This document shows, piece after piece, positions 1-6,402 of a stretch of DNA of 8,599 nt (the first letter of the stretch is position 1; each line of letters begins with the position of its first letter). A model generated the notes under the pieces. The model saw nothing but the letters and a program-made list of their open reading frames with translations. It was not told the DNA's origin and ran no database searches. Source of the stretch: Halobacteriales archaeon (GTDB taxonomy: Archaea; Halobacteriota; Halobacteria; Halorutilales; JAHENH01); NCBI GenBank assembly GCA_018609935.1, contig JAHENH010000019.1:1-8599 (forward strand). The letters are read 5' to 3'. A program made the translations under genes and the position numbers.

Positions 1-191
1 AAGTATGTGTCTCCGAGTGTTTTTCCAGCTTCTAGGTTTCTGTTGTATGCTTCTATTGGAATTTTTGTACCAGTTTCTTCTACTGACTTTTTATGGTTCT
101 CCAAGCTCTTTTTTACGTTTTCTACACTTTGTTCTACATATCTTCTCTGCAAGTCGAACAGTCTTTGTAAAGGTGATGTTTCTATACTCAT
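1..191 (-). CDS. Partial helical protein, phasin-like (N-terminus only)
   Basis: An open minus-strand frame of 63 codons starts at the ATG at 191-189 and runs off the left edge. The peptide begins MSIETSPLQRLFDLQRRYVE and is rich in Gln, Glu, Lys and Arg with hydrophobic residues at heptad-like spacing, as expected for a long amphipathic helix or coiled coil. It has no signal peptide or membrane segment. The opening pattern (Pro, Leu-Gln-Arg-Leu-Phe-Asp-Leu-Gln-Arg, then repeated Gln-Ser/Glu-Asn heptads) resembles small haloarchaeal phasin-like proteins of polyhydroxyalkanoate granules. This is a resemblance from memory only, so I give no symbol. A TATA-like box lies about 31 nt upstream, supporting this start and a nearly leaderless transcript. 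The gene is divergent from metY. The plus-strand frames over the same bases encode Phe/Leu/Ser-rich peptides typical of antisense shadows. Confidence 0.6.
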   Translation of the reverse strand, partial: MSIETSPLQRLFDLQRRYVEQSVENVKKSLENHKKSVEETGTKIPIEAYNRNLEAGKTLGDTY

Positions 192-218
192 TGTATTTAA
201 TATTAAACCCTCGAAACG

Positions 219-224
219 TATAAA
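219..224 (-). promoter_or_regulatory. TATA box of the partial left-edge gene
   Basis: On the minus strand this reads TTTATA, centred about 31 nt upstream of the ATG at 191. Archaeal TATA boxes sit about 26-27 nt before the transcription start, so the transcript would begin within about 5 nt of the start codon. No Shine-Dalgarno sequence is visible. Confidence 0.45.
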
Positions 225-244
225 GATTACTATTAATACCAACA

Positions 245-264
245 AATGGTAAAGAATGGTAAAA
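245..264. repeat. Tandem decamer AATGGTAAAR x2 in the divergent spacer
   Basis: AATGGTAAAG is followed directly by AATGGTAAAA. Spacing of one helical turn is typical of regulator half-sites bound side by side, and the position suits the left-edge gene (about 55-75 nt upstream of its ATG). The function is inferred, and the repeat may be chance in AT-rich DNA. Confidence 0.3.
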
Positions 265-434
265 CATGTTTTTGTGTATAAAACAACAATTATATATAAA
301 CTGTTATCAACTTATCACAAGTTTATAAAAAAAGACAGGGATCTAAAAATACATTATTTAGAAAAAGCCCCCGGTTTTATATACTTAAAATAAATAATAT
401 TAACAAACGTTATATTTAGATTATTAATTAATTA

Positions 435-444
435 TTTTATATAA
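435..444 (+). promoter_or_regulatory. TATA box of the metY-metX operon
   Basis: TTTTATATAA is centred about 25 nt before the metY ATG at 464. This predicts transcription starting at or next to the start codon, i.e. a leaderless mRNA. There is no Shine-Dalgarno motif before the ATG, which agrees. Confidence 0.6.
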
Positions 445-457
445 TAAAGTCTTTATT
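443..457. promoter_or_regulatory. Perfect 15-bp palindrome between TATA box and metY start
   Basis: AATAAAG-T-CTTTATT is a perfect inverted repeat with 7-bp arms and a single central base. It overlaps the last two bases of the TATA box and ends 6 nt before the ATG, where a bound protein would block TFB or RNA polymerase. It is a candidate repressor operator for the methionine operon. The symmetry is seen directly and the regulatory role is inferred. Confidence 0.4.
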
Positions 458-463
458 GAATAT

Positions 464-1753
464 ATGTCGAATAAAAATTGGGGATTTCACACCCAAAGTT
501 TGCATGTCGGACAAGAAGAGCCGGACCCCACTACCAATGCTAGGGCTCCTCCTATATATCAAACAACATCATACGTATTTGACGATGCAGACCACGCAGG
601 ATCATTATTCGCTCTAGAAGAAGCTGGTAATATCTATAGTCGAATAATGAATCCGACAAACGCAATCTTAGAAAAAAGATTAGCTTCTTTAGAAGGTGGA
701 GTTGCAGCAATTGCTACTTCTAGTGGAATGGCCTCTCTAGATCTTTGTACCTTCACATTGGCATCCAATGGAGATAATATCGTTACCAGTTCTTCTCTCT
801 ATGGAGGTACATATACCTATTTCACCCATACTGCTCCTCGCAGAGGTATAGATGTCAGATTTGTTGATACACTTAACTATGAAGAATATAAAGAAAATAT
901 AGATAGTGATACTAAATATGTCCATATTGAAACTATAGGGAATCCAGCTCTTGATGTTCCAGATATAGAAGAGATATCAGAAATTGCACATGATAAAAAT
1001 GTTCCTTTGTTTGTAGATAACACTTTTGCGACTCCATATCTCTGTAATCCTATAGAACATGGAGCAGATATAGTTTGGCATTCTACAACAAAATGGATAC
1101 ACGGAAGTGGATCCACAATAGGAGGTATATTAATTGATGGTGGTACATTTCCTTGGGAAGACGGTGACTACCCCGAAATAACTGAAGATAATCCAGCATA
1201 TCATGGAGTAAACTTCAAGGAAAGATTCGGAGAAGCAGCATTTGCTTACACAGCAAGAGCACGTGGACTTAGAGACCTAGGAAATCAACAAGCTCCATTT
1301 GATTCATGGATTACGCTACAAAAACTAGAAACTCTACCACTTAGAATGGAAAGACATTCTAAAAACGCACTAGAAGTCGCAAAGTTCCTAGAAGACCATA
1401 GTGAGGTTTCATGGGTTAACTATCCAGGACTTGAATCCCATATCTCTTATGACACTGCAAAAGAATATCTAGATGGAGGGTTTGGAGGGATGATAACTTT
1501 TGGTGTAGAAGGTGGATATGAAGTAGGAAGAAAGATATGTGAAAATACAGAACTAGCTAGTTTATTAGCTAATGTAGGAGATGCAAAAACTTTGATTATT
1601 CACCCAGCTAGTACAACACATCAACAACTTTCAGAAGAAGAAAAACGAGCAAGTGGTGTCACACCAGACCTAGTACGACTTTCTGTGGGATTAGAAGATA
1701 CAAAGGATATAATTAATGATATAGATCAAGCTATAGAAAAATCTAAAAAATAA
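464..1753 (+). CDS. metY: O-acetylhomoserine aminocarboxypropyltransferase (O-acetylhomoserine sulfhydrylase)
   Basis: A cytoplasmic PLP enzyme of the Cys/Met metabolism family. It replaces the acetyl group of O-acetyl-L-homoserine with sulfide to make L-homocysteine and acetate. The 429-aa length is typical for MetY. Family landmarks are in order: the N-terminal HTQSLHVGQEEPD (residues 9-21), YSR at 58-60, SSGMA at 86-90, SLYGGTY around 111-117, PLP-nitrogen-binding Asp185 in LFVDNTFATPY, and the Schiff-base Lys210 in HSTTKWIHG. The C-terminal domain has the family's HPASTTHQQL and VRLSVGLED segments. The start at 464 fits the family N-terminus and lies about 25 nt after a TATA box, so translation is probably leaderless. 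metX follows after 11 nt, so both steps of homoserine sulfhydrylation are cotranscribed. Cystathionine gamma-synthase is a related alternative, but the length, the long insert near residues 230-270 and the metX partner favour MetY. No lesions are seen. Confidence 0.93.
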   Translation: MSNKNWGFHTQSLHVGQEEPDPTTNARAPPIYQTTSYVFDDADHAGSLFALEEAGNIYSRIMNPTNAILEKRLASLEGGVAAIATSSGMASLDLCTFTLASNGDNIVTSSSLYGGTYTYFTHTAPRRGIDVRFVDTLNYEEYKENIDSDTKYVHIETIGNPALDVPDIEEISEIAHDKNVPLFVDNTFATPYLCNPIEHGADIVWHSTTKWIHGSGSTIGGILIDGGTFPWEDGDYPEITEDNPAYHGVNFKERFGEAAFAYTARARGLRDLGNQQAPFDSWITLQKLETLPLRMERHSKNALEVAKFLEDHSEVSWVNYPGLESHISYDTAKEYLDGGFGGMITFGVEGGYEVGRKICENTELASLLANVGDAKTLIIHPASTTHQQLSEEEKRASGVTPDLVRLSVGLEDTKDIINDIDQAIEKSKK

Positions 1754-1764
1754 ACGACATATAG

Positions 1765-2934
1765 ATGGAGTCTATACCTGGCAGGGTCAATATAAAAAAC
1801 TTTGAATTTGAGTTTGGAGGTAATATCCCAAAACTAGAACTTGCATATTCAACCTATGGCGAATATAAAGGAGATAATGCTGTATTAATATGTCACGCTC
1901 TAACTGGAAGCCATCATGTAGCAGGAGATCTAGATGACCCAGAAGTTGATACTAGTGGACAGGCAGCTGCATGGTGGAATGGATTGATAGGTAACGGAAA
2001 AGCCATAGATACCACAAAATATTTTGTAATTTGTGTTAATGTTCCAGGATCCTGCTATGGTAGTACTGGACCATCAAGCTATAACCCAAAAACTAGAAAA
2101 CCGTACGCAACAGATTTTCCACGTGTTTCAGTTTCAGATTGGGTTCGTGCTCAAAAACTTCTCTTGGATAAATTAGGGATAGAACGACTTCATGGAATAA
2201 TAGGTCCAAGTCTAGGAGGTATGAATGTCCTAGAATGGGCTAAAAAATATCCTTATATGGTTGATAAGTTAATACCCGTGGGAGCCGGAGCAAGACTTGA
2301 CCCCCAGTGTATAGCTTTAGACTCAATTGCACGCCAAGCTATTAAAATGGACCCAAACTGGAATGGAGGAAATTATTATGGAAAAAAACACCCTAAAGAA
2401 GGATTAGGTATGGCTAGAAAGATAGGTCATATAATGTATCTATCTAAAAATTCTATGGAACAAAAATTCGGAAGACAGACTGCTAATAGAGAAAGAAAAA
2501 ATATAGAATATACTTCAACAGACTCTATCAGTAATGAATTTCCTTATTTTGAAATAGAATCTTATCTAGACTATCAAGCAAAAAAATTTGTAGATAGATT
2601 CGATGCCAACAGTTATCTATATCTACTAAGAGCCATGGACCACTATGATTTGGGTAGAGGATATAAATCAGACATTAAAGCCATAAAAGACTTTAATGGA
2701 TCCATACTAGTTGTTAGTAGTACTGGAGACTGGCATTTCACAATAAAACAAGCAAACAATCTAGTAGATGTATTCAACAAAGGAGGTGCAGACACATATC
2801 ACTATGTAGTTAATAGTGACTATGGACATGATGCCTTTTTAGTAGAACTAGATAAATTTAAAAAACCTATATCAAACTTTCTCGAAAACAACCTAAATAA
2901 GGAATATGAAAACAAACTATATAAATACAATTAG
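1765..2934 (+). CDS. metX: Homoserine O-acetyltransferase
   Basis: An alpha/beta-hydrolase-fold acyltransferase that acetylates homoserine from acetyl-CoA, making the substrate for MetY. The 389-aa length is normal. The nucleophile is Ser149 in GPSLGGMN, where many family members have GGSMGGMQ. The other triad residues are Asp322 in SSTGDWHF and His355 in DYGHDAFL. Other landmarks are CHALTGSHH at 43-51, the GSCYGSTGPSS loop around 105-115, FPRVSVSDWVRAQ around 118-130 and the helical-lid segment DRFDANSYLYLLRAMDHYDL around 277-295. The start lies 11 nt after the metY stop with no clear Shine-Dalgarno between, so translation may be coupled to metY. The related homoserine O-succinyltransferase activity within this fold cannot be excluded by eye, but pairing with MetY favours acetyl. 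A seven-A run at 2382-2388 is intact in frame, showing no homopolymer error here. Confidence 0.92.
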   Translation: MESIPGRVNIKNFEFEFGGNIPKLELAYSTYGEYKGDNAVLICHALTGSHHVAGDLDDPEVDTSGQAAAWWNGLIGNGKAIDTTKYFVICVNVPGSCYGSTGPSSYNPKTRKPYATDFPRVSVSDWVRAQKLLLDKLGIERLHGIIGPSLGGMNVLEWAKKYPYMVDKLIPVGAGARLDPQCIALDSIARQAIKMDPNWNGGNYYGKKHPKEGLGMARKIGHIMYLSKNSMEQKFGRQTANRERKNIEYTSTDSISNEFPYFEIESYLDYQAKKFVDRFDANSYLYLLRAMDHYDLGRGYKSDIKAIKDFNGSILVVSSTGDWHFTIKQANNLVDVFNKGGADTYHYVVNSDYGHDAFLVELDKFKKPISNFLENNLNKEYENKLYKYN

Positions 2935-2970
2935 ATACAACTATAAATTTATCTAATACAATTATTTTAT
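2931..2970 (+). terminator. Possible terminator of metY-metX
   Basis: TTAGAT at 2931-2936 and ATCTAA at 2951-2956 form a short inverted repeat over the metX stop codon, followed by a T-rich stretch. Archaeal termination depends mainly on T-runs, and this signal is weak. On the opposite strand, short T5 runs near 3033-3040 and 2988-2997 could end the converging kinase transcript. Confidence 0.25.
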
Positions 2971-3047
2971 CTCTTCCCTACAAAAGTTAAAAATATTTAC
3001 TAGTTTAATAAGTTATTCTACGATCTAAACATAAAAATTAGGTTCTT

Positions 3048-3287
3048 CTAAAGTTGATATTCTATACTTTCCAGTTTTATTGATATAATAGTTCCTTCTG
3101 GTTTAGTTTTTATATCTATTTCACCATTTGATTCTTCTACTACCCAGTGTATAATCCATAATCCTAGACCACTAAGATGGTCTAGATCAGACTCTTCTCC
3201 ACGCTCCAAAACATCTATTTCTTCTCGTGGAATACCAGGGCCATCATCCTCTACTTCCAAAACAAAATATCCGTTCTTTTTATCCAC
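3048..3287 (-). CDS. Detached C-terminal half of the kinase ATPase domain (G1 and G2 boxes)
   Basis: This 79-aa open frame starts with a GTG directly after the TAA that ends the upstream kinase fragment, with no bases between and in the same reading frame. It contains the missing part of the HATPase_c domain: G1 box DDGPGIP at residues 14-20, an F-box-like LERGEESDLDHL and the G2 box SGLGLWIIHWVVEESNG around 39-55. It then ends in the family's final strands (GTIISIKLE). It cannot work alone because the N box and the phosphoacceptor His lie in the upstream fragment. It could be translated by stop-restart at TAAGTG and assemble with the other half, or it may simply be the tail of a kinase inactivated by one nonsense mutation. 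The continued good match to the family suggests the lesion is recent. Confidence 0.7.
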   Translation of the reverse strand: MDKKNGYFVLEVEDDGPGIPREEIDVLERGEESDLDHLSGLGLWIIHWVVEESNGEIDIKTKPEGTIISIKLESIEYQL

Positions 3288-4826
3288 TTAAATCTTTACC
3301 CATGGATTTTGTTTTGGATTATGCTCTATAGCATTCTCAATAAGATTATCAATAGCAGAACCTATAAGACTATTAGTCAAGACAACCGCATTATTAGGTA
3401 AGTCAGTCTCTATAATTGCATCCGGATAACTATCACGTAAAACAACCACACTTTCCATAATTATTTCTACAAGGTCAATTGATTCCTTTATAACCTCCTT
3501 TCTTTTAATCAGTTTTTCAATCTCTCTTGATTGCTTACTAATACTAACAATCTTATTTACATTATCAATAATAACATCAAGACTATCTTTTTCATTTTCT
3601 GGAACTATATCTCGTAGTATTTCTGCTCTTGTAAGTATTATATTCATAGTATTTAATAGATCATGACGTAAAACCCGAGTTAAAACTTGAAGACGTCTCT
3701 CACGTCTTTTTCTATCTGATATATCACGTATAACACCTGTTGTACCCTGAAACTCTCCATCATCAAAAGGAAGTAAAGCTATATGAGCTTGAACAGGTAT
3801 AGCATCACCATCTTTAGTTCTTAGCTCTAATTCAACAATACCAGTATCTTTACTATCATCCCTCAGCAACTCTTTTATTTTATCTTCCGATTTTTCTATA
3901 TCTTCTTCCCTATATAAAAATGAAGGATAACTACCTAAAACTTCATTCTTTGAATATCCAGAAATATCACAAAATCTCTCATTTATAAATATATACTCCC
4001 CGTCTTCATCTAATGTATATACAGGATCTCCTGAAGCCTCTATTATCCTTTCATATCTTTCTAGTTCTTGTTGTCTATGTTTTTTCTGTGTTATATCTTC
4101 TTGAAACCCTATAAAGTTTATAAGTTCACTATCATCGTTTTTTACTGGTGCTATTGTAAGCCTATTCCAAAATTGACTTTCATCTCTCCTATAGTTTAAA
4201 ATATCAACAGAAACAACTTCTTCATTATCTATACTTTTTCTGATTTCTTTTACAGTTTCTTGATTTGTATTTGGTCCCTGAAGAAACCGGCAGTTCCTAC
4301 CTAATATTTCTTTTTGGTTATATCCCGTAATTTCTTGAAATTTTTTGTTAGCATAAACAATTGGATTGTCAGGTTTGTTCGGATCTGTTAAAATTACGCC
4401 TACAGGAGCCTCATCAATTGCCTGTGTCCGCGTTTCCAAATCCTCTTTTATCTCTTTAATCTCTAAAGATTTCCGTCTTCTATCTATTAGACTTTCTATA
4501 CGTTTTTTAAGAAACACCTTAGGAACAGGACTAGCAACCACCTCATCTATACAATCCCAAACATCTGTATCCAACACATCATCCCTTCTATCAACAATAA
4601 GTATACAAGGAAGGAAAACTGAGAAAGTAGATTCTTTTTTATTCTTAATAATTTCCTTATATTTTGATAGGTTAGGGGGATCAGTAATAATCAAATCAAT
4701 TTCTTCACCTAAAAAATCTGAGGAAGTAAATATATTATAATCTTGAGATAGATAATCTTTAAGTAAAGTTGTGTCCCTTTCCCCTTCTGTAATTAACAAT
4801 ATGTCATTTTTTCCTTCTATCTCCAT
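3288..4826 (-). CDS. LOV/PAS sensor histidine kinase, truncated by an in-frame TAA inside the ATPase domain
   Basis: A cytoplasmic HTR-type histidine kinase of 512 aa with no membrane segment. Domains in order: a pseudo-receiver at about 7-115 (it keeps IDLIITD with Asp49 but lacks the usual acidic pair near the N-terminus); a linker helix at about 116-135; a LOV domain at about 136-248; a second PAS domain at about 255-372; the H box LTRVLRHDLLN with His388; and the N box DNLIENAIEHN at 493-503. The LOV domain has the signature GRNCRFLQ (176-183), with adduct-forming Cys179, and flavin-contacting Asn211, Asn221 and Gln242. The frame stops at 3290-3288 (TAA) seven residues after EHNPKQ, and the rest of the ATPase domain follows in the same frame. 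A CAA, GAA or AAA codon would need one change to become this stop. Restored, the protein would have 592 codons. As read, the protein lacks G1 and G2 and should not bind ATP productively. The gene lies 57 nt downstream of the ancestral kaiC end, same strand. Confidence 0.85.
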   Translation of the reverse strand: MEIEGKNDILLITEGERDTTLLKDYLSQDYNIFTSSDFLGEEIDLIITDPPNLSKYKEIIKNKKESTFSVFLPCILIVDRRDDVLDTDVWDCIDEVVASPVPKVFLKKRIESLIDRRRKSLEIKEIKEDLETRTQAIDEAPVGVILTDPNKPDNPIVYANKKFQEITGYNQKEILGRNCRFLQGPNTNQETVKEIRKSIDNEEVVSVDILNYRRDESQFWNRLTIAPVKNDDSELINFIGFQEDITQKKHRQQELERYERIIEASGDPVYTLDEDGEYIFINERFCDISGYSKNEVLGSYPSFLYREEDIEKSEDKIKELLRDDSKDTGIVELELRTKDGDAIPVQAHIALLPFDDGEFQGTTGVIRDISDRKRRERRLQVLTRVLRHDLLNTMNIILTRAEILRDIVPENEKDSLDVIIDNVNKIVSISKQSREIEKLIKRKEVIKESIDLVEIIMESVVVLRDSYPDAIIETDLPNNAVVLTNSLIGSAIDNLIENAIEHNPKQNPWVKI

Positions 4827-4829
4827 TTA

Positions 4830-4847
4830 CAAAAAATCATTTTTTTG
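4830..4847. repeat. Inverted repeat just upstream of the kinase start
   Basis: CAAAAAA-TCAT-TTTTTTG is a perfect 7-bp-arm inverted repeat ending 3 nt before the kinase ATG (minus strand). It lies in the 57-nt gap after kaiC, so it could be a weak terminator/attenuator or an operator. A chance match in poly-A/T DNA is also possible. Confidence 0.25.
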
Positions 4848-4917
4848 TTAGGGATATGATTCTATTTTTCTTTTCTGTTATTTTTAGGTTTGTTGTGGTG
4901 TTCCTTGTAGTATCCCT

Positions 4918-5301
4918 CTAAGTTCTTTTAGGGGTTCTCCTACTTTTAAATCCATTATTTGTTATTTCTAATTTTCTTAGGGTACGTTCGAAGTCACCAG
5001 TACGTTTCTTTAATATACCTATAGATTTTTCGAGTTTTCCTTGTAGTTCAAGATATCTAAGGAATATAATGTTGTCTGCTAGATAGCTGATATTTTCTTC
5101 TGTAGGGTGAAAGTCTCCTTTAACACTTTTTGTTTCATTTACTAGTATACCTGTTTTTCCCATGTTCTTGAGGTATTTACCAATGGAATGTAATCTCCTT
5201 ACTAGTTTGTTGTTTCCGCCTTGTATTGATCTTTTGTATCCTTCAATACCATCAATCATTCTTGGATTCCTCAAACATATATATAACAGATCTCTCATCA
5301 C
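4918..5301 (-). CDS. Fragment: C-terminal part of KaiC domain 2
   Basis: This 127-aa open frame is part of the kaiC relic and not an independent gene. Its first 14 residues, before MIDGIEGY, are out of frame with the ancestral protein: the same bases in the neighbouring frame encode SVIYMFEES. The true KaiC segment is MIDGIEGYKRSIQGG (Walker B Asp in MID), followed by HSIGKYLKNMGKTGILVNE, GDFHPTEENISYLADNIIFLRYLE and IGILKKRTGDFERTLRKLEI, all strongly KaiC-like. The last ten residues (SRRTPKRT region) are again out of frame because of the extra A at 4944-4947. No promoter or ribosome binding site is seen, so expression is doubtful. Confidence 0.6.
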   Translation of the reverse strand: MMRDLLYICLRNPRMIDGIEGYKRSIQGGNNKLVRRLHSIGKYLKNMGKTGILVNETKSVKGDFHPTEENISYLADNIIFLRYLELQGKLEKSIGILKKRTGDFERTLRKLEITNNGFKSRRTPKRT

Positions 5302-5412
5302 GGCCCACAGCCTACTTCATAAACTGTGAATCTAATGTTGTTTTACCAGATCCACTTGGCCCTGAAATTATTGATATAGTTCCTGTATTTATCCATCCTC
5401 CTAATAACTCAT

Positions 5413-6156
5413 CTAGTTCTGGAACCCCAGAAGATAAATTTTGTATATTCTGTTGTCTTTTGTGTTTTTTGGTCGTAATTCAGGATATACATTCATTCCT
5501 TTGTCTGTTATTTTTACTGCATGTTTCCCTCCTTGAAAATTGGATCCACAGTACTTTGTGATTTTTATTTGTCTTTTTCCTTCGTTATGATCAATATTTA
5601 TTATTCCATCACTCATAAATTGGAGGTCGTCGTCTGGGGTTGCTTTTGTGTTTTGGGACGTATATAATATAGTTGATTTTTGTTTTAGGTATCTTAGAAG
5701 CGGCAATACCTGTTTTCTAAACTGATATTGATCTCTTGATAGATAGCTAAACTGTGTTAATGGATCAATAAATATTCTATTTAGATTCAGGTCTTCTATT
5801 CGGTTTTTTATGTCTTCATTTATTGGTTGTTTTTCAACTTCGGATTGATGAAATATTTCATAATGCTGATTTTCTTTAAATCGTTCTTCATTAGGGCTTA
5901 AATCTAAAAATTCTATATTTTGTAGTTCGAATCCGAAGTTTTCTGCGTTTTGTATTATGTCTTCTATAGGTTCACCAAGATTTATATATAAGGATTTGTC
6001 ATTATCTGCGGATAGGTAGTGGAGTCCAAGTAGGGTTTTACCTGCTCCTGTGCCACCAGTAACCATATAGCTTCGATTTGTTATTAACCCTCCTTTTAGT
6101 ATTTTATCACGTCCATATATTTTGTTTGTATTCTTTTCTGTGACATTATATAACAT
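5413..6156 (-). CDS. Fragment: KaiC domain 1 (N-terminal RecA-like ATPase)
   Basis: This 247-aa frame is the intact-looking first ATPase domain of the kaiC relic and might still be made as a truncated protein. Walker A is GGTGAGKT at residues 34-41 and Walker B is RIFIDPLTQ with Asp131. The family segments YQFRKQVLPLLRYLK, YTSQNTKATPDDDLQFMSDG and VYPELRP are present. Two changes look like relaxed selection. The catalytic Glu pair after strand 3, usually INLEES in haloarchaeal relatives, is here INLGEP (Gly61-Glu62). The Lys-x-Arg-Gly-Ser motif that reaches the neighbouring subunit's ATP is KYCGS (Cys203 for Arg). Residues after about 230 are frameshifted and meaningless up to the TAG stop. 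The ATG at 6156 fits the family N-terminus. Confidence 0.7.
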   Translation of the reverse strand: MLYNVTEKNTNKIYGRDKILKGGLITNRSYMVTGGTGAGKTLLGLHYLSADNDKSLYINLGEPIEDIIQNAENFGFELQNIEFLDLSPNEERFKENQHYEIFHQSEVEKQPINEDIKNRIEDLNLNRIFIDPLTQFSYLSRDQYQFRKQVLPLLRYLKQKSTILYTSQNTKATPDDDLQFMSDGIINIDHNEGKRQIKITKYCGSNFQGGKHAVKITDKGMNVYPELRPKNTKDNRIYKIYLLGFQN

Positions 6157-6177
6157 AGTTATGTAAACGATTGTTCA

Positions 6178-6186
6178 TACAAAATT
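6178..6186 (-). promoter_or_regulatory. Weak TATA-like element of kaiC
   Basis: On the minus strand this reads ATTTTGTAT (ATACAAAAT on plus), centred about 26 nt before the kaiC ATG at 6156, the position for a leaderless start. The core is a poor TATA box. The same ATACAAAAT string recurs in the neighbouring repeats, so it may be a regulator site instead. Confidence 0.35.
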
Positions 6187-6201
6187 AGTTCTTTGAGAAC
6201 T
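6187..6201. promoter_or_regulatory. Perfect 15-bp palindrome upstream of kaiC
   Basis: AGTTCT-TTG-AGAACT has perfect 6-bp arms. Its centre lies about 38 nt before the kaiC start, directly upstream of the TATA-like element where the BRE would be. This is a typical place for a dimeric regulator. Its richer base composition stands out from the surrounding A/T runs. Function is inferred. Confidence 0.4.
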
Positions 6202-6209
6202 TAAATTTC

Positions 6210-6258
6210 TTCAATTTAAAAAATACAAAATATTCAATTTTAAAAAATACAAAATATT
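6210..6258. repeat. Tandem repeat, unit about 23-24 nt, two copies, in the kaiC/LLM divergent spacer
   Basis: Copy 1 (6210-6232) and copy 2 (from 6233) share TTCAATTT, then an A-run, then ATACAAAATATT. Copy 2 has one extra T. A further TTCAAT follows at 6261-6266. The 14-mer AAATACAAAATATT occurs exactly at 6221-6234, 6245-6258 and again at 6391-6404, just before the LLM gene's TATA box. The repeats could be binding sites shared by the two divergent promoters. Confidence 0.5.
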
Positions 6259-6402
6259 TTTTCAATAACAAAAAATAAATAAATTTATTACTTAAAATAT
6301 TAGTATTTATTTAATAAAGTATGAATATATGTTTTTATAGATTATAAGCTCAGGTTTTTGATTTATACTAGATTTTTATTGTATTATTGAAAATACAAAA
6401 TA

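Larger units (their letters stand above)
4884..6156 (-). pseudogene. kaiC-family (KaiC/RadA-like) two-domain ATPase, multi-lesion pseudogene
   Basis: Haloarchaeal KaiC homologues are cytoplasmic proteins with two RecA-like ATPase domains, thought to act in timing or signalling with partner kinases. The relic can be followed through three frames from the ATG at 6156. (1) Domain 1 is open to CGA-CCA, where an A6 run at 5465-5470 (T6 on plus) is one base short. Restoring it continues into PKKHKRQQNIQNLSSG. (2) The second domain then reads SGVPELDELLGGW and the Walker A GPSGSGKTT (5339-5362), broken by an in-frame TAG at 5312-5314 (probably CAG, Gln). It continues AVGRDERSVIYMFEES to about 5262. 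(3) There the frame shifts and roughly 60 residues of the family are missing before MIDGIEGYKRSI. (4) An extra A in the A4 run at 4944-4947 shifts the C-terminus. Removing it gives KVGEPLKELRGILQGTPQQT and the natural stop at 4884-4886. The internal deletion makes this a true pseudogene. It is paired with the LOV kinase downstream. Confidence 0.85.

Noticed and set aside
5..252. Two overlapping plus-strand ORFs at the left edge
   Set aside because: Phe/Leu/Ser-rich, low-complexity peptides antisense to the better minus-strand frame that has its own TATA box.
342..362. Inverted repeat TCTAAA / TTTAGA in the divergent spacer
   Set aside because: Six-base A/T arms with a nine-base loop are expected by chance in such DNA, and it has no clear position relative to a promoter.
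4366..4740. 124-aa plus-strand ORF
   Set aside because: Lies wholly antisense to the pseudo-receiver and LOV regions of the kinase, and its Ser/Ile-rich composition is that of a shadow frame.
5226..5561. 111-aa plus-strand ORF across the kaiC lesions
   Set aside because: Antisense of the KaiC Walker A region. It has no promoter and does not look like a protein family.
5924..5936. GTTCGAATCC, resembling a tRNA T-loop
   Set aside because: It is within the coding sequence for FGFEL of KaiC domain 1, and no cloverleaf arms surround it.
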